Source of the DNA: Enterococcus sp. DIV0212c
GTDB lineage: Bacteria; Bacillota; Bacilli; Lactobacillales; Enterococcaceae
Direction: 5' to 3'
Assembly (NCBI RefSeq): GCF_017377505.1
Contig: NZ_JAFREN010000026.1
Location: forward strand, 1-43,517
Length of the DNA: 43,517 nucleotides
Positions 1 to 7,613 of the stretch are shown here, one piece after another (the stretch's first letter is position 1; each line of letters starts with the position of its first letter). The translations under genes were made by a program, and so were the position numbers. The notes under the pieces are model-generated. The model ran no database searches, had not been told where the DNA came from, and saw only the letters and a program-made list of their open reading frames with translations.

Positions 1-79
1 TAACTCTTCGAGTCATATCCCACTCACATAGAATTCGGATAAACGGTGGGAGCAGAAGCAATCCCTTCTGTCCCAACCT
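1..79. repeat. Dispersed intergenic two-hairpin repeat, copy 1 (cut by window edge)
   Basis: Nearly the same sequence recurs at 25745-25852. Shared blocks include TAACTCTTCGAGTCATATCC, CCCACTCAC, GATAAACG and GAGCAGAAGCAA, ending in CCAACCT. The left arm of the first hairpin lies outside the window. The second hairpin pairs positions 48-58 with 65-74 (CAGAAG/CTTCTG core). The loop differs from that of copy 2 while the stem is kept. It lies downstream of the leftward rnjB. The remaining 80-187 is AT-rich with no recognisable gene or strong terminator. Confidence 0.75.
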
Positions 80-187
80 CATTCTTAAAAAACTAGATAA
101 GGCTTTACTGTATACTCAGCTTTTAGATTTTATCAATCTGAGCGAAAGAATTAAATCATTAAGCTACGTTTTTTACAGTCTCTTTTT

Positions 188-1876
188 TTAATTCGCGGCT
201 TTCCGTCCTTTGCGTTGTGTTGCTTCCATAATGACAGGAAGAATCACTGGACGTCGTTTAGTTTGTTCAAACAGATAACGACTTAATTGTTCACGAATAT
301 CTTGTTTTAGCTTGCTCCACTCAAAATCGCTGCTCTCAAGATGTTTTTCAACAATCTCCGTCACGATATTGCTACTTTCTTTCATCAAGTCTTTACTTGT
401 TTTCACATAAACAAAACCTCTTGATGTGATTTTAGCTGGTGAAACAATTCGTTTTTCGCGGCGGTTGATTGTAACAACTGCTACGAAAATACCATCTTCT
501 GACAAAATTCTACGATCACGAAGAACAATATTACCAATATCGCCAACACCAATACCATCGATCATGATATTGTCAGCAGTTGTACTGCCCGCAACCGTCA
601 TTTTCTGTTTGCTGTACTCAAGGATATCGCCTCGACCAGTAATGAAAATATTTTTATAAGGTATTCCTAGTTCATGAGCTAAGTCGGCATGTGCTGCTAA
701 TTGACGATACTCACCTTGAACAGGGATAAAATATTTTGGTTTCATTAAGTTTAACATCAACTGTAAGTCATTTGGATTGGCATGACCTGAAACGCGCATA
801 TTATCAGAAATTTGTTTGACCACACCACCGGCACGGTAAACGATATCTTCTGTTTTTGCTACAGCTGTTTCCATTGCAGTTGTTGGTGTTGTTGTAATAT
901 ACACCAAATCACCTTCTTGGATCTTAACAACACGATGTGAGCCGTTTGCCATTTTTTGCAATGATTTGATTGGTTCACCCATTGCACCTGTTTCTAAAAT
1001 CACCAATTGATCTGCTTGATATTTTTTCATATCTTTCACTTGAATGATTAAATCTTCGCTTGGTAATTTCAGTTTATCCAACTTGATTGCTGTGTTGATG
1101 ATTCGTTGGAAATCTTGTCCTGTTAAAACAATCTTGCGATTAGAACGGTGGGCAGCATCTAATACTTGTTGGACACGTTGTAAATTACTTGCCACACAAG
1201 CAACAATGATTCTGCCTTCCCAATAACGGATCGTATCGAATACTTCATCCGCAATCTGAAGCTCAGAAACAACTTGAGCAGGATTTTCTGCATTTGAAGA
1301 ATCGCTCAATAATGCTAAAACTTTTTCTCTACCAATCTCTGCTAAACGACCGAAATCTGTCTGATACATAGGAATTGCACTTTGATCAAACTTAAAATCA
1401 CCCGTGTAAACAATGTTGCCTTCTTTGGTTTTTAAATTGACTCCGATTGAATCTGGAATCGTGTGGGTTGTTCGGAAAAAACTGACTGTAGCATGTGCAA
1501 AATCGATTTCTGTATGAGCATCTACTACATGAAAATCATTGAAATCTTTAGAATCTGCATGATCTCCTACAATTAATTTTGCTAACTCTACGGTTAATTC
1601 CGTACCGAATACTGGTACATGAACTTTAGATAAAAGATAAGGTAACGCCCCAATCGCATCTGCATGACCATGTGTTAAGAAAATTCCTGCAACACGGTCA
1701 ATATTTTCCTCCAAATACGTAAAATCGGGAATCACTACATCAATTCCTAGTAGTTCATTTTCTGGATATTTCAATCCACAATCCAGTACAAAAATTTCAT
1801 CTTCCACTTCTGCGATGTACATATTTTTACCATTTTCACGAACGCCGCCTAAGGGAACGATTTTTATTGTACTCAC
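188..1876 (-). CDS. rnjB: Ribonuclease J2 (RNase J family, metallo-beta-lactamase/beta-CASP fold)
   Basis: RNase J family protein acting in mRNA decay and RNA processing, normally in complex with RNase J1. The metallo-beta-lactamase core, beta-CASP insert and C-terminal domain fill about 562 residues, a normal family length. The metal motif reads HGHADA (about residues 69-74) where the active J1 form ends in His, and the later motif reads YTGDFKFD where J1 has His before TGD. Loss of these ligands is typical of J2, which has weak nuclease activity of its own, so I call J2 rather than J1. A GTG nine bases downstream of the longest possible start is preferred, because AGAGAGG then sits about 8 bases upstream; the longer GTG start overlaps that site. 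It is 31 bases downstream of dapA in the same direction, so probably co-transcribed. Confidence 0.9.
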   Translation of the reverse strand: MSTIKIVPLGGVRENGKNMYIAEVEDEIFVLDCGLKYPENELLGIDVVIPDFTYLEENIDRVAGIFLTHGHADAIGALPYLLSKVHVPVFGTELTVELAKLIVGDHADSKDFNDFHVVDAHTEIDFAHATVSFFRTTHTIPDSIGVNLKTKEGNIVYTGDFKFDQSAIPMYQTDFGRLAEIGREKVLALLSDSSNAENPAQVVSELQIADEVFDTIRYWEGRIIVACVASNLQRVQQVLDAAHRSNRKIVLTGQDFQRIINTAIKLDKLKLPSEDLIIQVKDMKKYQADQLVILETGAMGEPIKSLQKMANGSHRVVKIQEGDLVYITTTPTTAMETAVAKTEDIVYRAGGVVKQISDNMRVSGHANPNDLQLMLNLMKPKYFIPVQGEYRQLAAHADLAHELGIPYKNIFITGRGDILEYSKQKMTVAGSTTADNIMIDGIGVGDIGNIVLRDRRILSEDGIFVAVVTINRREKRIVSPAKITSRGFVYVKTSKDLMKESSNIVTEIVEKHLESSDFEWSKLKQDIREQLSRYLFEQTKRRPVILPVIMEATQRKGRKAAN

Positions 1877-1907
1877 TAACTTCACCTCTCTATATTCTCA
1901 TACCGAA

Positions 1908-2780
1908 TTACAAATCCAGTATGCTTAAAATTTTCGCCTTTTCTTCAGAAGTACATGATACAAGAGGTAAACGTAAATCACCAACGGAAATACCCATGTG
2001 ATTTAGTGCAGCTTTCACAGGTGCTGGAGAAGGTACTGAAAACAACGCATTGATCTTAGGCAATAATTGCCGTTGAATACTTGCTGCTTTTTTGATTTCT
2101 CCTTGGTCAAGCGCTTGGAACATATCATACATCTCAGTTCCATATACATGACTGGCAACTGACATGACCCCTTGTCCTCCTATTGCTTTAACTGAAAATG
2201 CTAAAGGATCTTCTCCAGTATACACTAAAAAGTCGTTTGGTGCCTTTTCTACCAACTCAGTCAAAGCATCTAAACCAAAACATTCTTTGATTGCAATGAT
2301 ATTATCTAGTTCAGCTAAGCGTAAAGTTGTTGCTACATCAAGGCTTGCCACGGTTCTTCCAGGCACATTATACAAAATGATCGGTAAATCACTCGCCTCA
2401 GCAATTGCTTTAAAATGCTGGTATAAACCTTCTTGACTTGGCTTGTTGTAATAAGGCACAACTGCTAAGCCTGCGTCAATGCCTCTAATTGCAGAAATTT
2501 CCTGCACAAATTCAACGGAGTCACGTGTATCGTTGGTTCCCACACCACAGATAATTGGTACTCGCCCATCAACCAAACGAATTACTTCATTAAATAATTC
2601 GATTTCTTCATCATGAGTTAATGTTGGCGATTCCCCTGTTGTTCCCGCTAAAATAATTCCTTCTGTGTGATTATCAAGTAAATGTTTCACTAATTGAGGC
2701 AGCTTAGCAAAATCAATTGCGCCACTTTCATCAAAAGGTGTGACCATTGCTGTGATTATCGTTGCATTTTTTAAATTCAT
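1908..2780 (-). CDS. dapA: 4-hydroxy-tetrahydrodipicolinate synthase
   Basis: Condenses pyruvate with aspartate semialdehyde in the diaminopimelate/lysine pathway, which supplies peptidoglycan cross-links. The 290-residue length is standard for DapA. Visible motifs are GTTGESPTL (about residues 46-54), YNVPGRT (137-143), whose Tyr belongs to the catalytic triad, and IKEC with the Schiff-base Lys at about 165. The start follows a strong AGGAGG. Its substrate comes from asd, the next gene upstream, so the pair makes pathway sense. A 310-base gap separates the two and holds a tandem hairpin repeat. I saw no lysine riboswitch signature in front of either gene. Confidence 0.96.
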   Translation of the reverse strand: MNLKNATIITAMVTPFDESGAIDFAKLPQLVKHLLDNHTEGIILAGTTGESPTLTHDEEIELFNEVIRLVDGRVPIICGVGTNDTRDSVEFVQEISAIRGIDAGLAVVPYYNKPSQEGLYQHFKAIAEASDLPIILYNVPGRTVASLDVATTLRLAELDNIIAIKECFGLDALTELVEKAPNDFLVYTGEDPLAFSVKAIGGQGVMSVASHVYGTEMYDMFQALDQGEIKKAASIQRQLLPKINALFSVPSPAPVKAALNHMGISVGDLRLPLVSCTSEEKAKILSILDL

Positions 2781-2811
2781 ACTTACTACCTCCTAAAATT
2801 AAAAGCGCAGC

Positions 2812-3070
2812 GGGCTCGTTTAGCTCTGACAGAAAAATATGACTGAGGTGCTTTTTGCCTCATTCATATTTTATCTTTTTTTCCGAGAAACTATCCCGCG
2901 AAGCTAGATAACATTAAAAGCTGAAAGAGCTCGGTCAGCCTCGACTGGAAAATAGGAAATAATGACTGAGATGCTTTTTGTCTCACTCATTATTTATCTT
3001 TTTCCCGAGAGGCTAGCTCTTGAAGCTAAATAATACTAAAATCTGAAAGAGCTCGGTCAGTCTTGATCGA
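2812..3070. repeat. Tandem imperfect intergenic repeat with covarying hairpins, asd-dapA gap
   Basis: Two units (2812-2926 and 2927-3048) and the start of a third (3049-about 3070) share the order: GAGCTCGGTCAG-like start, hairpin, CCGAGA, GAAGCTA, CTGAAA. Hairpin 1 pairs 2836-2848 with 2858-2870. Hairpin 2 pairs 2958-2971 with 2981-2994. Both have the identical 9-base loop TGCTTTTTG, while the stems differ in a compensating way (GAGG/CCTC against GAGA/TCTC). In each unit CCGAG can also pair with the CTCGG that begins the following unit. The element would be transcribed between asd and dapA, where the loop reads CAAAAAGCA. Nothing in the 310-base gap looks coding. Confidence 0.8.
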
Positions 3071-3090
3071 ACCTATATTCCAGTAACTAT

Positions 3091-4146
3091 TTAAACCCTC
3101 ACCAAGTCCATCTCATGCAATGTTTCTGCAATTTGAACGGAATTCCAAGCAGCGCCTTTTAATAAATTATCTGAAACTACCCACATATGATAGCCTTTAT
3201 CAATATCAATATCTTGACGAATTCTACCTACAAATGTTTCCTTGCGATCGATACTCGTTAACGCTTGCGGATAAATCTGCTGGCTTGGATCATCTTGTAA
3301 AACTGCACCTGGAGCTTTTGCAATCAACTCTTTGATCTTATTAACGTCAGAACCATCTTCTTTGACTTCGATATAGATTGATTCAGAGTGACCAGACAAT
3401 ACAGGAATACGAACACACGTCGCAACGACTTTAATACTGTCATCTTCCATGATTTTCTTGGTTTCATTAATCATTTTCCATTCTTCATACGTATAATCAG
3501 CCTCTGCAAAGACATCGATCTGAGGCAACGCGTTGAACGCGATCGGATAATGCTTTTTATCCCCACCAGATGGTAAAATATCAGCTTCTAATTGATCAGC
3601 AGGCGTGCCATTAATATATGCCAACGCTTGTGATTTCAGCTCTTCCATGGCATTGATACCTGCTCCGCTGACAGCTTGGTAAGTTGAAACGATCAAGCGA
3701 TCCAACCCATAAGCTTGACGGATTGGTTCAAGTGCCACCATCATTTGAATGGTCGAACAATTTGGATTAGCGATGATTCCTTTGTGTCGTTTTAGCGCAT
3801 CTGGATTCACTTCTGGCACAACTAATGGCACATCTGGATCCATTCGGTAATGACTCGTATTATCAACAACGACTGCCCCACGTTTAACCGCTTCTGGAGC
3901 AAATTGTTTAGAAATACTTCCCCCCGCACTAAACAAAGCAATATCCACATCCGTAAAAGATTCAGGAACTAACTCTTCGATTACAAGGGTTTCCCCTTTA
4001 AACGTTACTTCTTTTCCCGCTGAACGTTTTGAAGCTAAAAGTTTTACCTGATTCATTGGTAATGATGTCTCTTCCAACATTTCGATCATTTTTGTGCCAA
4101 CAGCACCGGTTGCGCCTACCACGGCAACATTATACTTTTTTTTCAT
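3091..4146 (-). CDS. asd: Aspartate-semialdehyde dehydrogenase
   Basis: NADPH-dependent reduction of aspartyl phosphate to aspartate semialdehyde, the branch point to lysine/DAP, threonine and methionine. The nucleotide-binding motif GATGAVG lies at residues 11-17. The catalytic Cys is in NPNCST (about residue 130), and a conserved His is in SGHSE. The 351-residue length is normal. The start follows GGAG in a purine-rich leader. It is the first gene of the leftward asd-dapA-rnjB group. Confidence 0.96.
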   Translation of the reverse strand: MKKKYNVAVVGATGAVGTKMIEMLEETSLPMNQVKLLASKRSAGKEVTFKGETLVIEELVPESFTDVDIALFSAGGSISKQFAPEAVKRGAVVVDNTSHYRMDPDVPLVVPEVNPDALKRHKGIIANPNCSTIQMMVALEPIRQAYGLDRLIVSTYQAVSGAGINAMEELKSQALAYINGTPADQLEADILPSGGDKKHYPIAFNALPQIDVFAEADYTYEEWKMINETKKIMEDDSIKVVATCVRIPVLSGHSESIYIEVKEDGSDVNKIKELIAKAPGAVLQDDPSQQIYPQALTSIDRKETFVGRIRQDIDIDKGYHMWVVSDNLLKGAAWNSVQIAETLHEMDLVRV

Positions 4147-4191
4147 ACTTATTGATCTCCTCTCAAATTCCTGAAGAAAGTTGCTTTTTCT

Positions 4192-4200
4192 ATTTTACCA
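4192..4200 (-). promoter_or_regulatory. Candidate extended -10 promoter for asd
   Basis: Read leftward this is TGGTAAAAT, an extended -10 (TG-n-TAAAAT), about 46 bases before the asd start. No convincing -35 is present at 16-18 bases. The rest of the 247-base asd/kdcA divergent gap is AT-rich. The rightward promoter and a palindrome are listed separately. Confidence 0.4.
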
Positions 4201-4328
4201 TAACATTGACTTTTACTACATAGGAAGTAAAATGATTTTTGCTTTAATTTTGTCAAAAAAGAAAAAGAAATTTTTGAATCATAACATTTCAAATCATTTT
4301 TTAATGGCGTTCTTAAGATCCGTGCAAC

Positions 4329-4361
4329 TTAGTCGACTAAATTTTTTTGCAGATTTATACT
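4329..4361 (+). promoter_or_regulatory. Candidate promoter and palindromic operator of the keto acid decarboxylase gene
   Basis: TCGACT (4333-4338) and TATACT (4356-4361) are separated by 17 bases. The -35 lies inside a perfect 12-base palindrome, TTAGTCGACTAA (4329-4340). That position would suit a repressor operator, but the cognate regulator is unknown. The -10 lies about 32 bases before the start codon. Confidence 0.45.
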
Positions 4362-4393
4362 GACTTAGCACACATTTTTGAGAGGATGATTAG

Positions 4394-6040
4394 ATGTATA
4401 CTGTAGCGGATTATTTATTAGACCGTTTAAAAGAATTGGGAATTGATGATATATTTGGTGTTCCTGGAGATTATAATTTAAAATTTCTAGATCATATTAC
4501 TGGTAGAGACGATTTGAACTGGATTGGAAATGCCAATGAATTAAACGCAGCTTACATGGCTGATGGCTATGCCCGCACAAAAGGTATCTCTGCTTTTGTT
4601 ACAACATTTGGCGTTGGTGAATTAAGTGCCGTCAACGGTTTAGCCGGAAGCTATGCTGAAAATGTGCCGGTTATTGAAATTGTTGGTTCGCCAACAACGA
4701 CTGTTCAAAATAATAATAAGCTGGTTCATCATACACTAGGCGACGGGAACTTTCTACACTTTGAGAAAATGCATGAAGAAGTAACCGCTGGAATTGCTCA
4801 TTTAACTGCTCAAAATGCTTTAACTGAAATCGACCGTGTCCTTACTTGCGCGTTGATCGAAAGACGTCCTGTTTATATTAATTTACCTATTGATATTGCA
4901 GAAATCGAAGCAACACGTCCGATAAGTCCTTTGAATCAAGCTTCTACAAAACTAACAGATGTGGAATCAGTTATTTTAGACAAAGTTGAAAAAGCGTTAT
5001 ATCAAGCAAAAAATCCAGTCGTCATTGCTGGTCATGAGATTTTAAGCTACCATATAGAACAGCAATTAGAGGAGTTTATCCAAAAATTTAATCTTCCTAT
5101 CACGACCTTACCACTTGGAAAAGGCGCATTTAATGAAGAAGATGCCCATTATCTAGGAACTTACTCAGGTTCACCTACTGAGGAACCACTAAAAAGTCGT
5201 GTCGATACCGCTGATTTAGTTTTACTATTAGGTGCAAAATTGACAGATTCCGCAACATCTGGCTTTAGTTTTGGCTTTACAGATAAACAGATCATTTCGA
5301 TCGGCAGTACGGAAGTCCAATTTTATGGAGAGCATTACGAAGCAATCCAGTTAGATCGTTTTGTTTCTGCGCTAGCAACTCTATCTTGTTCTAGGTATAC
5401 AGGTGAAATACTTCCTGTAAAACGAATCTCAAATCTCGAAATCAAAAATGAAAAGCTCACACAAAAACAATTTTGGAAAATGGTCGAAACATTTCTTATC
5501 CCTGGCGATACTGTTGTTGGCGAACAAGGAACATCTTTCTTTGGCTTAACAAACGTTGCATTAAAGAGAAATATGCATTTTATCGGGCAACCTTTATGGG
5601 GATCGATCGGCTATACATTTCCTTCCGTCTTAGGTAGCCAAATTGCCAATAAAGATAGTCGTCACCTTTTATTTATTGGCGATGGTTCTTTGCAATTGAC
5701 TATTCAAGAATTAGGAACTGCTTTGAGAGAACAATTGACACCTATCGTTTTTGTGATCAATAATAATGGTTATACTGTTGAACGGGAAATTCATGGTGCC
5801 ACTGAGCAATACAACGATATTCCTATGTGGGATTATCAAAATTTACCGCTAGTATTCGGAGGCAATAGTCAAAATACAGCAACCTATAAAGCCACAACAG
5901 AAGTCGAACTTGATGAAGCAATGAAAGCAGCCAGAAAAGACACTACACGATTACAATGGATCGAAGTTGTGATGGATCAAGAAGATGCACCTGAATTATT
6001 GAAGAAATTAGCAAAGAATTTTGCAAAACAAAATTCGTAA
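4394..6040 (+). CDS. kdcA: Thiamine-diphosphate-dependent alpha-keto acid decarboxylase (KdcA/indolepyruvate decarboxylase type)
   Basis: Non-oxidative decarboxylation of branched-chain or aromatic 2-keto acids to aldehydes; cytosolic and expected to need Mg2+. The 548-residue length and the overall sequence closely resemble, from memory, the Lactococcus lactis branched-chain keto acid decarboxylase. Family motifs include FGVPGDYN near residue 21, the TPP-activating Glu in NANELNA (about residue 49), the HH pair in LVHHTLGDG, and the TPP/Mg motif running from GDGSLQ to NNNGYT. RBS AGAGGA sits 7 bases before ATG. Indolepyruvate and phenylpyruvate decarboxylases look very similar, so the preferred substrate is not settled. 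luxS follows from its own promoter. Confidence 0.85.
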   Translation: MYTVADYLLDRLKELGIDDIFGVPGDYNLKFLDHITGRDDLNWIGNANELNAAYMADGYARTKGISAFVTTFGVGELSAVNGLAGSYAENVPVIEIVGSPTTTVQNNNKLVHHTLGDGNFLHFEKMHEEVTAGIAHLTAQNALTEIDRVLTCALIERRPVYINLPIDIAEIEATRPISPLNQASTKLTDVESVILDKVEKALYQAKNPVVIAGHEILSYHIEQQLEEFIQKFNLPITTLPLGKGAFNEEDAHYLGTYSGSPTEEPLKSRVDTADLVLLLGAKLTDSATSGFSFGFTDKQIISIGSTEVQFYGEHYEAIQLDRFVSALATLSCSRYTGEILPVKRISNLEIKNEKLTQKQFWKMVETFLIPGDTVVGEQGTSFFGLTNVALKRNMHFIGQPLWGSIGYTFPSVLGSQIANKDSRHLLFIGDGSLQLTIQELGTALREQLTPIVFVINNNGYTVEREIHGATEQYNDIPMWDYQNLPLVFGGNSQNTATYKATTEVELDEAMKAARKDTTRLQWIEVVMDQEDAPELLKKLAKNFAKQNS

Positions 6041-6055
6041 TGACATCTGAATCTA

Positions 6056-6083
6056 TTGACTTTTAAATGTGTTTTGTTATAGT
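6056..6083 (+). promoter_or_regulatory. luxS promoter
   Basis: TTGACT (6056-6061), 16-base spacer, TATAGT (6078-6083), with TG one base upstream of the -10 (extended -10). It lies 15 bases after the decarboxylase stop, so luxS can be expressed independently. Confidence 0.7.
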
Positions 6084-6121
6084 TAAAAACGACATTTACT
6101 TAATTTGAAGGAGTGAATAAG

Positions 6122-6580
6122 ATGGCACGTGTTGAAAGTTTTGAATTAGATCACAATACAGTTAAAGCCCCTTATGTTCGTTTAGCGGGTACTGAAAAAA
6201 ATGGTGAAGCCTTGATCGAAAAATACGATCTACGTTTCTTACAACCAAATGAAGATGAATTACCAACAGCTGCAGTTCATACATTAGAACATTTGTTAGC
6301 AGTGAATTTACGCGATCACTTAGAGGGAATCATCGATATCTCTCCGATGGGTTGTCGTACTGGTTTTTACATGATTATGTGGAATGAACATTCACCTAAA
6401 GAAATTCGTGATGCGTTAGTGAAAGTCTTGAACTTTATTGCTGAAACTGATTTTGTTCCTGCCGTTTCTGCTAAAGAATGCGGCAACTATAAAGATCATT
6501 CTTTATTTTCTGCACAAGAATATGCGAAAATCGTTTTAGAAAAAGGAATCAGTTTAGATCCTTTTGAACGGATTTTATAA
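6122..6580 (+). CDS. luxS: S-ribosylhomocysteine lyase LuxS (autoinducer-2 synthesis)
   Basis: Cleaves S-ribosylhomocysteine to homocysteine and DPD, the AI-2 precursor, in the activated methyl cycle. From the ATG at 6122 the protein has 152 residues, with metal ligands in HTLEH (His53, His57) and ECGNY (Cys120), and the catalytic Cys in SPMGC (about 78). Start choice: GAAGGAG (6107-6113) is 8 bases before this ATG, whereas an in-frame GTG at 6113 overlaps that ribosome binding site and is rejected. It has its own promoter and a strong terminator just downstream. Confidence 0.97.
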   Translation: MARVESFELDHNTVKAPYVRLAGTEKNGEALIEKYDLRFLQPNEDELPTAAVHTLEHLLAVNLRDHLEGIIDISPMGCRTGFYMIMWNEHSPKEIRDALVKVLNFIAETDFVPAVSAKECGNYKDHSLFSAQEYAKIVLEKGISLDPFERIL

Positions 6581-6590
6581 GAAAAAAACA

Positions 6591-6632
6591 AAAAGGACCA
6601 AGCCTGTGCTATACAGACTTGGTCCTTTTTTT
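6591..6632. terminator. Bidirectional terminator between luxS and the ZIP transporter gene
   Basis: GGACCAAG pairs with CTTGGTCC, and inside it CTGT pairs with ACAG. The stem is flanked by A-runs on the left and seven Ts on the right. It serves rightward luxS, and by symmetry the convergent gene ending at 6635. Confidence 0.9.
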
Positions 6633-6634
6633 AT

Positions 6635-7462
6635 CTATCCTAAAGCTACGTCTAAAATCATCATAATAATAAAGCCTAACATCACACCGAATACAGCAAA
6701 ATGACGTTTGCTGGTTACAGTTTGCTGTGCTTCTGGAATCAATTCTTCTACAACGACATAAATCATCGCCCCAGCTGCAAAAGCCAACGCATATGGCAAC
6801 AGCAATGTCACTTTCGTTACTAAAACTGCTCCAATGATCCCCGCAATTGGTTCAACGATTCCCGAAGCCTGTCCATAAAGAAAAGCTTTCTTTCGACTTA
6901 AATTTTCTTGCCTCAATGGAATCGAAACAGCCGCGCCTTCAGGAAAGTTTTGAATACCGATTCCTAAAGCAACAGAAATTGCAGCTAATACCGCTTTTTG
7001 AGGATCATCTGCTGAGTTTGCTGCACCAAACGCCACGCCTACTGCCAAACCTTCAGGAATATTGTGCAACGTAATAGAGAAAACCAACAAAATCGTCCGC
7101 TTTAAATGACTTGGCAACCCTTCTTTTTCATGATTTGGTCCAAAATGCATGTGTGGCAACGTCTTATCCGCAACATACAAGAATATCCCACCCAAACCAA
7201 AGCCAAAACTAACGACAAGCCAAGCAATACTGCCGTTTTCTTCTGCCTGTTTGATTGCAGGATCTAATAAAGACCAAAAACTTGCAGCTATCATTACACC
7301 TGATGCGAAACCGAGCATCATATTTAGAACATCTTTTTTGATTTCCTTGAAGAAGAAAACCAATCCAGCCCCCAAAGCTGTCATAAAATAAGTGAAACCT
7401 GTCCCTACCAAAGCTTGCTGCCAAGCTTCTAAAGATAACAGCCAATTAGTGATTACAAACAC
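6635..7462 (-). CDS. ZIP-family divalent metal transporter
   Basis: Integral membrane metal (probably zinc) importer of the ZIP family. The 275 residues hold about eight hydrophobic segments. The two signature metal-path helices are visible: HNIPEG (about 133-138) and QNFPEG (about 171-176). A His-containing loop (LPHMHFGPNH, about 102-111) precedes them, as is common in this family. The start is GTG with GGAAAG five bases upstream; an ATG four bases before it is out of frame. It is convergent with luxS. The exact metal cannot be read from sequence. Confidence 0.88.
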   Translation of the reverse strand: MFVITNWLLSLEAWQQALVGTGFTYFMTALGAGLVFFFKEIKKDVLNMMLGFASGVMIAASFWSLLDPAIKQAEENGSIAWLVVSFGFGLGGIFLYVADKTLPHMHFGPNHEKEGLPSHLKRTILLVFSITLHNIPEGLAVGVAFGAANSADDPQKAVLAAISVALGIGIQNFPEGAAVSIPLRQENLSRKKAFLYGQASGIVEPIAGIIGAVLVTKVTLLLPYALAFAAGAMIYVVVEELIPEAQQTVTSKRHFAVFGVMLGFIIMMILDVALG

Positions 7463-7547
7463 CCCATCTTTCCAAAATACTTTTCATAGCTTAACTTTAT
7501 CATATCGATGATTTTATGACTACGGCTAAAGTAGAAAATGCTTTCAG

Positions 7548-7576
7548 TTGGTACAAAAATTTAGAAAGAGTATACT
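7548..7576 (+). promoter_or_regulatory. Promoter of the pyruvate oxidase gene
   Basis: TTGGTA (7548-7553), 17-base spacer, TATACT (7571-7576), giving a leader of about 30 bases. The promoter covers the region that a longer in-frame start would translate, which supports the start at 7614. Confidence 0.7.
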
Positions 7577-7613
7577 TGATATAGAAGCAAATTATAGAAA
7601 TGGAGTGAGCAAA

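Noticed and set aside
2812..3070. CRISPR-like array
   Set aside because: Repeat units are long (about 120 bases), imperfect and adjacent, without unique spacers, and no cas genes are present.
2781..3090. Lysine riboswitch or T-box between asd and dapA
   Set aside because: No conserved lysine-riboswitch core and no T-box sequence. The signal is a tandem hairpin repeat.
6113..6121. GTG start for luxS three codons upstream
   Set aside because: This GTG is part of the ribosome binding site of the ATG at 6122, and the resulting 152-residue protein is the normal LuxS length.
7530..7548. cre-like site in the pyruvate oxidase promoter
   Set aside because: TGAAAGCATTTTC lacks the central CG and the final CA, so it has too many mismatches to support.
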